NCBI GenBank assembly: GCA_037693485.1
Contig: CM075344.1
Span: 39,652,501-39,716,500, forward strand
Direction of reading: 5' to 3'
Origin: Kitagawia praeruptora
Lineage: Eukaryota; Streptophyta; Magnoliopsida; Apiales; Apiaceae
Length of the DNA: 64,000 bases
The position numbers were made by a program, and so were the translations under genes. Under the pieces are notes generated by a model. It had not been told where the DNA came from. It was given only the letters and a program-made list of their open reading frames with translations, and searched no databases. How positions within the stretch are numbered: the stretch's first letter is position 1; each line of letters opens with the position of its first letter. This document shows, in pieces, positions 10,956-21,800 of the stretch.

Positions 10956-11029
10956 ATTCACGTGCTCAAGGAACTTGAGGCTTTTGGCAACAATGTCATG
11001 CTCAGTCAACTGAGGCTTTTCAATCTCAT

Positions 11030-11370
11030 TTGCTCAGGAAGCTACCTGAAGCTTTTCTCGTGCCCAGGAAGCTACCTGGGACTTTTTCTCGATGCCCAGG
11101 AAACTACCTGGGACTTTGCTCGATGCCCAGGAAACTACCTGGGACTTTGCTCAATGCCCAGGAAACTACCTGGGATTTTGCTCAATGCCCAGGAAACTAC
11201 CTGGGACTTTGCTCAATGCCCAGGAAACTACCTGGGACTTTGCTCAATGCCCAGGAAGCTGCCTGGGACTTTTTCTCGATGCCCAGGAAACTACCTGGGA
11301 CTTTTCTCGATGCCCAGGAAGCTACCTGGGACTTTTCTCAATGCCCAGGAAGCTACCTGGGACTTTTCAT
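11030..11370. repeat. About 31-bp hairpin tandem repeat, about eleven copies
   Basis: The unit is CCCAGGAAACTACCTGGG followed by ACTTTGCTCAATG. The first 18 bases are a 6-bp inverted repeat with a six-base loop. Variants have AAGCTA in the loop or CTCAGG/CCTGA in the stem. The array lies between pol and the antisense gene, where Tat-lineage elements are known to carry variable tandem repeats. ORFs of up to 187 codons through the array are only the repeat read in three frames. Confidence 0.93.
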
Positions 11371-11861
11371 ATCAATCATTCGTAGTCCACATATTCTGTC
11401 AAATCGTATTCATACTTCACACATATTGTCAATGCTACAGGAACCTGTCAGCTCAGGTAACCTGCAAAATACAACGCAATGCTACAGGAACCTGTTAGTC
11501 AAGGTAACCTGTTTCAAAATTTTCAAATTGGCATATGAAATATCAAATCATAGCATGCACAATACTGTCTAAGTAGGAATACTACCCCCCAGTTCTTTTG
11601 GGTAATTATTGTTACGTAAAAGAACTATTAAGGAGCTATAACTGCAAAGAATGCACTCAAAATATTCATCGTAGAGCTATCTATCGCTCAATACTTTTAA
11701 AAAAATCGTCTTGCAAGTAGGGAGGTTCACATCAAGTACCCCCCGAGTACATGCATAATCAAATACTGAAATCAAAATACTGGTCAGCTATAACTAATAA
11801 GCTGCCTTTATTCGTGGGCTGAAAGAGCCTTACTTTTCCTAAGAAAAATATCATAAAAGAA
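11371..11861. other. Noncoding spacer between the repeats and gag-pol stop, with second polypurine-like motif
   Basis: Two copies of AATGCTACAGGAACCTGTTAG-like sequence occur at 11435 and 11479. At 11734-11750 the plus strand reads AAGTACCCCCCGAGTAC; on the minus strand this gives a G6 run and TACTTG, as at the PPT/LTR junction. It lies about 120 bases downstream of pol in the element's sense direction. No gene is visible. Confidence 0.6.
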
Positions 11862-14800
11862 TTACTGATAATACTTCTTGAGATGTTCTGCATTCCAAGC
11901 TCTCGGAATGAGGTTCCCATCCATATCCATCAAGTGGTAGGTTCCTTCCCAAATTGCTGACTTTATCTGGTAAGGTCCCTCCCAATTTGCTCCAAAGGCT
12001 CCATGCGCCAGAACCCTGGTATTTGGCATGACTTTCCTCAAAACTAGGTCTCCAACCTTAAAAGGTCTTGCCTTCACCATTTTGTTGTAATACCTTCGAA
12101 CTCTCTGTTGATATGCTGCTAACTTCACTTGCGAATCTGCTCTCAACTCTTCGACCATGTCCAAATACAGTCTATGATTGACCTCATTGCTTTCGGGATC
12201 AAAATACTTTCTTCTCAAGGAACCTGTTCCAACTTCCACAGGTACCATAGCTTCACAACCATAAGTTAGGGAAAAAGGAGACTCACCAGTTGTAGTTCTA
12301 GGCGTGGTGTTATACGACCACAAGACTCCAGGAAGCTCCTCTGGCCAGCTTCCTTTCTTATCTTCAAGCCTTGTCTTCAAAGTGTGCTTGATAATCTTAT
12401 TCACTGCTTCAGTCTGTCCATTACTCTGCGGATAATATACTGCTGAAAATGCTTTTTGGATTCCAAACTGCTCACATAATCCTCTAAGCTCTCTACTATC
12501 GAACTGCTTCCCATTGTCAGAAATCAGTTTCTGTGGAATGCCAAACCTGCATACAATGGCTCGAAACACAAACTCAGTCAATTTTGACGCTGTAATCTTT
12601 GCAAGTGGTTCTGCTTCTGCCCACTTTGTAAAGTAATCGACTGCAACCACTGCGTATTTCACTCCTCCTTTTCCTTTCGGGAGCTCTCCAATGAGATCTA
12701 TTCCCCAAACAGCGAATGGCCAAGGGCTAACAATCGGTTTGATAGGTGCTACCGGACGACTATCAAAATTGGCAAACCTCTGACAATTACTGCATGCCTG
12801 CACGAACTTTGTAGCATCTGCTTTGATGGTTGGCCAATAATATCCTTGTCGAAGGACTTTCATGGCTAAAGAATTACCCCCCGAGTGATTTCCACATACT
12901 CCTTCATGAATTTCCTCGAGGATATACTTGCATTGTTCTCCAGCTACACACTTGAGCAAAGGCTGATTGAATCCTCGTTTATACAGAACTCCATCATAAA
13001 TTACATACCTGGCTGCATGATATCTCAGCTTCCTGATATCACTTTGATTGGGAGGTAGCTCCCCTTTGTCCAGGTAATGATGTATTGGGGTCATCCAGGA
13101 ATCTTCAACTGGGAATTCAATGTCCATTATCTCTTCCTTGAAAACACTAGGTTGCTCCTGGATTTGAAGTAGAATTACTCCCAATAACGTGGATTCTCTC
13201 TGTGACCCTAGCTTGGCTAATGCATCCGCTTTGGTATTCTTTCCTCGAGGTACTTGATCTAGCTTCACCTCTTTGAACCTTGCGATCAACTCCTGGGAGT
13301 ACCTCAAATATAAGTCTGTTCTTGGCCCTCTCGCCTGAAAACCACCACAAATCTGCCAAACTACTAACATCGAATCACTAAACACCTTGATATTCTCTAC
13401 TTTCATCTCCAAGGCTAACTTGAGACCTGCAATCAATGCCTCATATTCTGCATCATTGTTCGTGGCTTTAAAAGCAAAATGAATTGAGCTGTAGAGTTGG
13501 TGCCCTTCTGGACTAATTAGTTCTATGCCTGCACCTGCTCCACTACTGTTAGCAGCCCCATCTACATATAGTATCCACCAAGGTGCACAATTGTCATTGT
13601 CTGTTTGTTTTTCTACCACCTCTTTTGGCCCCTCCTGGCCAGTAACCTCTACATGAGGTGGAAACTCGATTAAAAAATCTGCTAAAGCTTGAGCTTTGAT
13701 TGCTGTCTTTGGCTTGTATTCTATGTCGAACTGTCCTAGCTCCACAGCCCACTTTAACATTCTTCCAGAAGTTTCTGGCCTATGCATCACTTGCTTAAGT
13801 GGATATGAGGTTCTCACCTCAATCTTGTGAGCTTGGAAATAAGGTCGCAGCTTCCTGGAAGCCAGAATCAATGCGAAAACTAGCTTCTCCATTCCTGTGT
13901 ACCTCATTTCTGCATCAAGTAACCTTTTACTGACATAGTAGACTGGGCTCTGCTGTCCATTCTCTTCTCGAACCAGAACTGCACTAATGGAATACTCTGA
14001 CACAGCTAAATAAAGTATCAATGTTTCTCCATCCACAGGTTTGGCTAACAGTGGGGGACTCCCCAAATGCTCCTTTAACTTTCCAAACGCTATCTCACAT
14101 TCTGCAGTCCACTCAAATTTGCTTCCTTTCTTTATAGCTTTAAAGAACTCCTGACACTTATCTGTGGACTTCGAAATGAATCTATTCAAAGCTGCAACTC
14201 TTCCTGTAAGAGACTGAACCTCTCTCATAGTTCTCGGTGACCTCATATCAATCAATGCTTTAATCTTGGCTGGGTTGGCTTCGATACCCCTGTGGTTTAC
14301 CATGAAACCCAGAAACTTTCCTGATTCTACCCCAAACACGCATTTTTGAGGGTTCAGCTTCATTCTGTACTTCCGCAAGATTCCAAACATTTCTTCTAAG
14401 TGCTTTACATGGTCAACAGCTTCTTTAGATTTAACTAGCATATCATCCACATATACTTCCATAGTATGGCCAATTTGGTCTTTAAACATCATATTCACTA
14501 ATCGTTGGTATGTGGCTCCAGCATTAATCAATCCAAATGGCATGCATACATAGCAATAAAGACCTCTATCCGTAATAAAAGAAGTATGCTCTTGATCAGG
14601 TTCATACATAGGGATTTGATTGTAACCTGAATATTCATCCATGAAGCTAAGGAGGGCATGTCCAGCTGTTGCATCCACTAACTGATCAATCCATGGTAGT
14701 GGGAAACTGTCCTTCGGGCATGCTTTGTTGAGATCTGTGAAGTCCACGCAGGTTCTCCATTTTCCATTAGGTTTCTTTACCAAAACAGGATTTGCCAACC

Positions 14801-17800
14801 ATACTGGGTAAAAAGATTCTTTAACTAATCCTGCATCCAATAATCTGTCGACCTCTTCTTTCAATGCCTGAGCTCTTTCTCCACTAACTGGTCTTCGCTT
14901 CTGTCTCACTCCTTTCTTTTCTGGATCAATATTCAACTTATGACACATGACCCTTGGATCTATCCCTTCCATATCTGCATGACACCATGCGAACACATCC
15001 AGGTTCTTGCCCAAAAAGGTAATGAGAGATTCCTTTAAGGCTGGATCGAGTTGAGCTCCAATCTTCAACACCTTTGTACCATCTTTGTCATTGATCTTCA
15101 CATCCAGAGTTTCACCAGCTGGTCCAGCCTTAACCATGGTTTCTGGCATTCGAGGATCTAAGTCTACCTCCATCTCTATGGTTGAGTCCTCTTGAGGTTC
15201 CTGGACGGTAGACGGTTCCTGCTCTTCGTACATGACATTCCTTCTCTTTAATGCTGGCTGACTGTCTTCATTGCTTCCATTATGTTTCAGTTTTCGGGAT
15301 TTTTCTTCATCCAATCCTTCTACCATACACACGTCACCATCCTTGTCCGTAGGGGGTGCACTTTCTATCAGTAAGTACGGGGTATCTGGTCCCCGAAAAA
15401 CTGGAATCTCAGCATGAGGTTCCTCTTCTATGATCTCTTCAATTCTTATAGCTCTACAGGATGCTGACACAAAACCTTCCAAAGGCGAACCGCGCAGGTC
15501 GACCGTTATTTTGTCTGGGTTTTTTCCTGGAAAATTGTCAGGAACCTCGTCCATAGGTTCAGGCAATTTAGCAGCTCTAGCAGCATGTTGCAAAGCTTTG
15601 GTGTAACACTCTCTAGACTCATACTGACATCCTCGAACTACACCAACCCCATTTGGTGTCGGGAACTTCATAGTGAGGTGGTAAATGGAGGTTATTACCC
15701 TCATCTCCTTCAAAATGGGTCTTCCCAAAATAGCATTGTAATTCATATTCTCTTCTATAACGATGAATTCTGCCAACTGCGTAATGCAACATGGTTTACC
15801 ACCTAAAGTTACTGGCAAACGAATCTTACCTTTGATAGGAACCTGATTATTAGTGAATCCGTACAAGGTATCGTTTGTTGGAGTTAAATCTTTATCCAGA
15901 AAATGCATCTTCTTGAAAGCTGAGTAAGATAGCAAGTTTACAGAGCTTCCATTATCAACTAGCACTCGATGAACCTCATAAGACCCAATTCCTGCCTCAA
16001 CAACCAAAGCATCAGTATGGGGATGATGTACCCAGGAAGCATCTTCTTCAGTGAAAGTAATATCTGCATCCTCTCCTTCGAACAACTTTGGGGACCTCTG
16101 GGACAGATTGTAAATACTGGTCAAAGGACGTTCTTTAGCCTCACGGGTATACCTTTCCATGGCATTCCTGCTGCTTCCTCCAATATGGGGACCTCCTATA
16201 ATTGTGCGTATGCACCCAGCCTTAGGTGGTCCTTCCACCACGACAGGTTGCTGTGTCTGTGTCTTCTGAGTCTTCTCATCTCTATACTTTTTTCCTTCCT
16301 GAGCCACCCATTCACTCAATTGCCCTTGTCTGATTAGAGTTTCAATTAGATCTCTGAGGTGACGACAATCTGCAGTATTATGCCCATTATTATCATGGAA
16401 GTCACAGTAGGGGCGCTCGTTCTTATTCCCTGGGGGACCGGTTCTGAAAGGCTTCTTAAACCATGAGGACTTCTCATTCACTGCGTAAATATGATCAATC
16501 GGAGCTACCAAAGGGGTGAAAGTTTCATAGACAGGTCTCTCATGTTTATTGTTGTTATAGGAAGCTGGTGGCGGTACCTGACTCATGACAGGTTTAGTAG
16601 GATTCACAGCTTCAGGCTTCACCTGGGATGTGCGACTAACCACCTTTTTATTGTCACGACCATTGGGGCTTCTTTGTCTCGACCTCTTGCTTCCACTTTG
16701 CCTTACAAAATCTGGATCCTTCCTTAATTCAGCTAGAGACTCCTCCACCAGACGAAAGGGTTCTGCCTGGGCATAAAAATCTGCCAACGTCTCTGGTTCT
16801 TTTCCCTGAAGTGCTTTCCAAAAATCTGAGCCTCCTTTGACTCCAGCAATTAAGAAATTCTTTATTGTTTCCTCAGATGCTTTCCTAACTTTAGGAACCT
16901 CCGCATTAAACCTCTTGAAATATTCTGTCAATGTTTCACTAGGTCTTTGTTTGATATTGGCTAAGGTATTGGTTGGTGGTGCGAATGCAACAGATGCTCT
17001 AAATTGAGTTACAAAGAGCTTCCCCATACTTGCCCAAGAACCAATCGAATCTGCATGTAACCTTTTGAACCATTGATGGGCTCCGCCCTGTAGAGTTGCA
17101 GCCAGTAACCTGCACCTGGTGGCTTCCTTCACTTGATAAACATCCATCTCTGTGTCAAAACGACTAAGGTATTCAATGGGATCAGTAGTCCCATCGAATT
17201 TCAATTCATTCGAAGGCCTATAAGACCTAGGCAGAGCCGACTTTCGAACCTTCTTGGTGAAAGGAGAAGCTGTTATAGGGTTCACAGCAAGATTCTTTTC
17301 GTCCTTGAGTTGAGCCAAAATTTTCTTGACATCTTCTGCTGTCACCTCCCCAGTAGCTTCCGCCTTTGTCTTCTTACTCGTTCCTTCTTCCTCTTGCGAC
17401 TCTGCTGTGCTTGATTCTTCAGTATCCTCATCTGAATCCGTGCTTTCTTCTTCAATTATCTCGACAGATGGGTCTTTATCTTTCTTCTTTTTCTTTGAGG
17501 AACCTCCAGTCTTGGTTTTCTTCTTTCCCTTGGACCCTGTACGGCCCTTGCTACCAGTTTTACTCTTCTCAGGATTCTCCATATCTTCATCACCATTATC
17601 TTTCTTCGGTTCTCCACCATCGTCTGGAACCTCCTCTCCATTCTCAGATTCTTCAAAATTCAACTGTTTCGGAGTAACCTTCGACTTCTTGCTTTTCTTT
17701 GCCTTCTTTTTCTTCTTTTTGCTTGAAGCCTGCTCCAAAGTCGACAAACGTTCTCCCACAGTCTTTAAGATTTCCATCATGGCTGCTTTAGTAACCTTCG

Positions 17801-17879
17801 GTGCTCTGGGAGGAGATGTGTTCCCCTCATGAATCTGTCGTTCAGAACGGGTTGCTTCGCTATCCGAGTTGCCTGACAT
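11862..17879 (-). CDS. Gag-pol polyprotein of the inner Tat element (2005 aa, uninterrupted)
   Basis: One frame encodes everything needed for reverse transcription and integration. In order: a lysine-rich and acidic N-terminus (about 40-190), Gag capsid region (about 235-400), a CDFHDNNGHNTADC zinc-knuckle-like motif (about 495), aspartic protease with VLVDNGSSVNLL (about 643), reverse transcriptase from about 960 with YVDDM at about 1144, a degenerate Ty3-type RNase H (about 1260-1390), a second RNase H starting LYVDGAANSSGAG (about 1438-1560), and integrase. Integrase has an H-H-C-C finger (about 1660-1700) and the catalytic D, D and E with exactly 35 residues between the last two. Two RNase H domains mark the Tat lineage. 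ATG 17879 (MSGNSDSEAT) is used; the frame also opens at a GTG three codons upstream. No Gag/Pol frameshift or stop is needed in this copy. Confidence 0.95.
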   Translation of the reverse strand: MSGNSDSEATRSERQIHEGNTSPPRAPKVTKAAMMEILKTVGERLSTLEQASSKKKKKKAKKSKKSKVTPKQLNFEESENGEEVPDDGGEPKKDNGDEDMENPEKSKTGSKGRTGSKGKKKTKTGGSSKKKKKDKDPSVEIIEEESTDSDEDTEESSTAESQEEEGTSKKTKAEATGEVTAEDVKKILAQLKDEKNLAVNPITASPFTKKVRKSALPRSYRPSNELKFDGTTDPIEYLSRFDTEMDVYQVKEATRCRLLAATLQGGAHQWFKRLHADSIGSWASMGKLFVTQFRASVAFAPPTNTLANIKQRPSETLTEYFKRFNAEVPKVRKASEETIKNFLIAGVKGGSDFWKALQGKEPETLADFYAQAEPFRLVEESLAELRKDPDFVRQSGSKRSRQRSPNGRDNKKVVSRTSQVKPEAVNPTKPVMSQVPPPASYNNNKHERPVYETFTPLVAPIDHIYAVNEKSSWFKKPFRTGPPGNKNERPYCDFHDNNGHNTADCRHLRDLIETLIRQGQLSEWVAQEGKKYRDEKTQKTQTQQPVVVEGPPKAGCIRTIIGGPHIGGSSRNAMERYTREAKERPLTSIYNLSQRSPKLFEGEDADITFTEEDASWVHHPHTDALVVEAGIGSYEVHRVLVDNGSSVNLLSYSAFKKMHFLDKDLTPTNDTLYGFTNNQVPIKGKIRLPVTLGGKPCCITQLAEFIVIEENMNYNAILGRPILKEMRVITSIYHLTMKFPTPNGVGVVRGCQYESRECYTKALQHAARAAKLPEPMDEVPDNFPGKNPDKITVDLRGSPLEGFVSASCRAIRIEEIIEEEPHAEIPVFRGPDTPYLLIESAPPTDKDGDVCMVEGLDEEKSRKLKHNGSNEDSQPALKRRNVMYEEQEPSTVQEPQEDSTIEMEVDLDPRMPETMVKAGPAGETLDVKINDKDGTKVLKIGAQLDPALKESLITFLGKNLDVFAWCHADMEGIDPRVMCHKLNIDPEKKGVRQKRRPVSGERAQALKEEVDRLLDAGLVKESFYPVWLANPVLVKKPNGKWRTCVDFTDLNKACPKDSFPLPWIDQLVDATAGHALLSFMDEYSGYNQIPMYEPDQEHTSFITDRGLYCYVCMPFGLINAGATYQRLVNMMFKDQIGHTMEVYVDDMLVKSKEAVDHVKHLEEMFGILRKYRMKLNPQKCVFGVESGKFLGFMVNHRGIEANPAKIKALIDMRSPRTMREVQSLTGRVAALNRFISKSTDKCQEFFKAIKKGSKFEWTAECEIAFGKLKEHLGSPPLLAKPVDGETLILYLAVSEYSISAVLVREENGQQSPVYYVSKRLLDAEMRYTGMEKLVFALILASRKLRPYFQAHKIEVRTSYPLKQVMHRPETSGRMLKWAVELGQFDIEYKPKTAIKAQALADFLIEFPPHVEVTGQEGPKEVVEKQTDNDNCAPWWILYVDGAANSSGAGAGIELISPEGHQLYSSIHFAFKATNNDAEYEALIAGLKLALEMKVENIKVFSDSMLVVWQICGGFQARGPRTDLYLRYSQELIARFKEVKLDQVPRGKNTKADALAKLGSQRESTLLGVILLQIQEQPSVFKEEIMDIEFPVEDSWMTPIHHYLDKGELPPNQSDIRKLRYHAARYVIYDGVLYKRGFNQPLLKCVAGEQCKYILEEIHEGVCGNHSGGNSLAMKVLRQGYYWPTIKADATKFVQACSNCQRFANFDSRPVAPIKPIVSPWPFAVWGIDLIGELPKGKGGVKYAVVAVDYFTKWAEAEPLAKITASKLTEFVFRAIVCRFGIPQKLISDNGKQFDSRELRGLCEQFGIQKAFSAVYYPQSNGQTEAVNKIIKHTLKTRLEDKKGSWPEELPGVLWSYNTTPRTTTGESPFSLTYGCEAMVPVEVGTGSLRRKYFDPESNEVNHRLYLDMVEELRADSQVKLAAYQQRVRRYYNKMVKARPFKVGDLVLRKVMPNTRVLAHGAFGANWEGPYQIKSAIWEGTYHLMDMDGNLIPRAWNAEHLKKYYQ

Positions 17880-17906
17880 CTTTTCCACTCTTAAGATATT
17901 AACTAT

Positions 17907-17924
17907 CCCCTCCTTCTAGCGCCA
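17907..17924 (-). other. Primer-binding site of the inner Tat element
   Basis: Read on the minus strand, TGGCGCTAGAAGGAGGGG lies one base inside the 5' LTR. Its complement ends in CTTCTAGCG-CCA, which from memory matches the 3' end of plant tRNA-Asn. The position is certain; the primer identity is my recollection. Confidence 0.8.
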
Positions 17925-17925
17925 A

Positions 17926-18792
17926 TGTTGATGAGTGGATTTCGTAATCAACTTATATGAGGTTTATAGGTAGTTGTATAGGCTAGCGATCAATTGTTCT
18001 TCGAACTAGGTTTGGGTTGTGTTTGTGGGGGTTGAGCTGAGCTCGAGGGTATCTCCAATAATCTCAGGTGCCTTTAGAGAAAATTAGAGAACTTAATGCG
18101 TCGTACCCTGAGGTGCCTACGTACCCTTGTATTTATAGGGATCAAGCTCACGTAGTTCTAATATGATTCTGTCTCTTACTGGAATAGCTGCATTCGGTCA
18201 TCTAATTCGTGTTGGACTCAGGTTCCTTTAGAGCCTTTCACGAACTAGTTTGGCTAAGTGGAGTAGAACTCGAGTTCGTACCCCACTTATGATTCTCTCA
18301 TTGGTTAGAGTTATTCTAGGATCATCTGCGCCCTAGAATTATACTCAGATACCAATTCGTTTATCTATTCTAGATGACTTCTAGAACTTTCTGTTGGCAA
18401 CTCGTAGGAACCTGGTGCTCAGGAACCTACATTTCAGGAGCCTGTTTCTCAGGGACCTCCTTATTTCGGGACATATCACTTAGGGACCTCCCTTTTGGTG
18501 TTAGTACCTGCACAAATAACAAACTAGTTAGATTGGATAACTCTTTATATGCTTTTATCACCTCTATGGCTGTTGTTATGCTAATTCGAACTCCTCAGCT
18601 GGGAGGAACCTGGTCTTCGAGTGCTCAACTCAGCTTCCTGACCATTGGGAACCTCCTAATACTCATACTTCCTTATTCATTTCTTCTATTTGATCTTCAT
18701 AACTCGTACTGGATCATTCTTCTAGCTTGTATGGATCGGACCCTATTGATTAATGGGCCTAAATCTAGTCCATGGAGATTTTGGGCAAAACA
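17926..18792 (-). repeat. 5' LTR of the inner Tat element
   Basis: The 867-bp LTR abuts the PBS. The TATA box on the minus strand is at 18129-18138. Its outer end reads GGGCAAAACA on the plus strand, where the partner LTR has GGGCACAACA. GCTGC (18793-18797), the right target duplication, follows. Confidence 0.95.
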
Positions 18793-18852
18793 GCTGCCTT
18801 TAATCTTGGGCTGAAAGAGCCTTACTTTTCCTAAGAAAAACACATAAAAGAG

Positions 18853-21800
18853 TTACTGATAATACTTCTTGAGATGTTCTGCATTCCAAGCTCTCGGAAT
18901 GAGGTTCCCATCCATATCCATCAAGTGGTAGGTTCCTTCCCAAATTGCTGACTTTATCTGGTAAGGTCCCTCCCAATTCGTTCCAAAGGCTCCATGTGCC
19001 AGAACCCTGGTATTTGGCATGACTTTTCTCAGAACTAGGTCTCCAACTTTAAAAGGTCTTGCCTTCACCTTTTTGTTGTAATACCTTCGAACTCTCTGTT
19101 GATATGTTGCTAACTTCACTTGCAAATCTGCTCTCAACTCTTCGACCATGTCCAAATACAGTCTATGATTGACCTCATTGTTTTCGGGGTCAAAATACTT
19201 TCTTCTCAAGGAACCTGTTCCAACTTCCACAGGTACCATAGCTTCACAACCATAAGCGAGAGTAAAAGGAGACTCACCAGTTGTAGTTCTAGGCGTGGTG
19301 TTATACGACCACAAGACTCCAGGAAGCTCCTCTGGCCAGCTTCCTTTCTTATCTTCAAGCCTTGTCTTCAAAGTATGCTTGATAATCTTGTTCACCGCTT
19401 CAGTCTGTCCATTACTCTGCGGATAGTACACTGCTGAAAATGCCTTCTGAATTCCAAACTGCTCACACAACCCTCTAAGCTCTCTACTATCAAACTGCTT
19501 CCCGTTGTCAGAAATCAGCTTCTGCGGAATGCCAAACCTGCATACAATGGCTCGAAACACGAACTCAGTCAATTTTGATGCTGTAATCTTAGCAAGTGGT
19601 TCTGCTTCTACCCACTTTGTAAAGTAATCAACTGCAACCACTGCATATTTCACTCCTCTTTTCCTTTCGGGAGTTCTCCAATGAGGTCTATCCCCCAAAC
19701 GGCGAACGACCAAGGACTAACAATCTGTTTGATAGGTGCTACGGGACGACTATCAAATTTGCGAACCTCTGACAATTACTACATGCCTGTACGAACTTGG
19801 AAGCATCTGCTTTGATGGTTGGCCAATAATATCCTTGTCGAAGGACCTTCATGGCTAAAGAATTACCCCCCGAGTGATTTCCACATACTCCTTCATGAAT
19901 CTCCTCAAGGATATACTTGCATTGTTCTCCAGCTACACACTTGAGTAAAGGTTGATTGAATCCTCGTCTATACAGAACTCCATCATAGATTACATACTTG
20001 GCTGCATGATACCTCAGCTTCCTGGCATCATCTTGACTGGGAGGTAGCTCCCCTTTATCCAGGTAACGATGTATTGGGGTCATCCAGGAATCTTCAACTG
20101 GAAACTCGATGTCCATCACTTCTTCTTTGAAAACACTAGGTTGCTCCTGAATCTGAAGTGGAATTACCCCCAATAATGTGGATTCTCTCTGAGATCCTAG
20201 CTTGGCTAATGCATCTGCATTGGTATTTTTTCCTCGAGGTATTTGATCTAGCTTCACCTCTTTGAACTTCGCGATCAACTCCTGGGAGTACCTCAAATAC
20301 AAGTCTGTTCGTGGACCTCTCGCCTGAAAACCACCACGAATCTGCCAAACTACTAACATCGAATCACGGAACACTCTGATATTCTCAACTTTCATCTCCA
20401 AGGCTAGCTTGAGACCTGCAATCAATGCCTCATACTCTGGGTCATTGTTCGTGGCTCTAAAAGCAAAATGAATCGAACTATAGAGTTGGTGTCCCTCCGG
20501 ACTAACTAGCTCTATGCCTGCACCTGCACCACTACTATTAGTAGCTCCATCTACATACAGTGTCCACCAGGGTGCACAGTTGTCATTCTCTGTCTGTTCT
20601 TCCACCACCTCTTTTGGCCCCTCCTGGCCAGTAACCTCCACATGAGGTGGAAACTCGATTAAGAAATCTGCTAGAGCTTGAGCTTTGATTGCCGTCTTTG
20701 GCTTGTATTCTATGTCGAACTGTCCTACCTCCACAACCCACTTTAACATTCTCCCAGAAGTTTCTGGCCTATGCATCACTTGCTTAAGTGGATATGAGGT
20801 TCTTACCTCAATCTTTTGAGCTTGGAAGTAAGGTCGCAGCTTCCTGGAAGCCAGAATCAATGCGAAAACCAGCTTCTCCATTCCTGTATACCTCGTTTCT
20901 GCATCAAGTAACCTTTTACTAACATAGTAGACTGGGCTCTGCTGTCCATTCTCTTCTCGAACCAGAACTGCACTAATGGAATACTCTGATACGGCCAAGT
21001 AAAGTATCAATGTTTCTCCATCCACAGGTTTGGCTAACAGTGGGGGGCTCCCCAAATGCTCCTTTAACTTTCCAAACGCTATCTCACATTCTGCGGTCCA
21101 CTCGAATTTGCTTCCTTTCTTTATAGCTTTAAAGAACTCCTTACACTTATCAGTGGACTTCGAGATGAATCTATTCAAGGCTGCAACTCTCCCTGTGAGG
21201 GACTGAACCTCTCTCACAGTCCTTGGTGATCTCATATCAATCAATGCTTTAATCTTGGCTGGGTTGGCTTCGATACCTCTATGATTCACCATAAAATCCA
21301 GAAACTTTTCTGATTCTACTCCGAACACACATTTTTTAGGGTTCAGCTTCATTCTGTACTTTCGCAAGATTCCGAACATTTCTTCCAAGTGCTTTACATG
21401 GTCAACAGCTTCCTTGGATTTGACTAGCATATCATCCACATATACTTCCATAGTATGGCCAATTTGGTCTTTAAACATCATATTCACTAACCGTTGGTAT
21501 GTGGCTCCAGCATTAATCAATCCAAATGGCATGCATACATAGCAATAAAGACCTCTATCCGTAATAAAAGAAGTATGCTCTTGATCAGGTTCATACATAG
21601 GGATTTGATTGTAACCTGAATATGCATCCATGAAGCTGAGGAGGGCATGTCCAGCTGTTGCATCCACTAACTGATCAATCCGTGGCAGTGGGAAACTGTC
21701 CTTCGGGCATGCTTTGTTGAGATCTGTGAAGTCCACACAGGTTCTCCATTTCCCATTAGGTTTCTTTACCAAAACAGGGTTTGCCAACCATACTGGGTAG

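Larger units (their letters stand above)
6018..18792 (-). mobile_element. Inner Tat-lineage Ty3/gypsy retrotransposon, complete and young
   Basis: The element is 12,775 bp with LTRs 17926-18792 (5') and 6018-6885 (3'), and reads on the minus strand. Order in its own sense: LTR, PBS, gag-pol (single ORF), second polypurine-like motif, tandem repeats, oppositely oriented gene, PPT, LTR. Reading both LTRs side by side I find four substitutions and one 1-bp indel in about 867 bases. All parts needed for mobility are visible. Possible weak points are the sense substitutions giving PLPWIDQ and FMDEYSGY in RT where the outer copy has PLPRIDQ and FMDAYSGY. Confidence 0.95.

Noticed and set aside
10869..11370. 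Regular repeats that might suggest a CRISPR array
   Set aside because: The units are contiguous with no unique spacers, and this is plant nuclear DNA.
10935..11572. Three overlapping ORFs of 97-187 codons
   Set aside because: They are the 31-bp tandem array read in different frames; periodic peptides such as MPRKLPGT come from the repeat unit.
15585..17832. Several plus-strand ORFs of 63-168 codons, one rich in Ser and Phe
   Set aside because: They are reverse-strand shadows of gag-pol, mainly of its lysine- and glutamate-rich N-terminus. The same shadows appear at 23348-24818.
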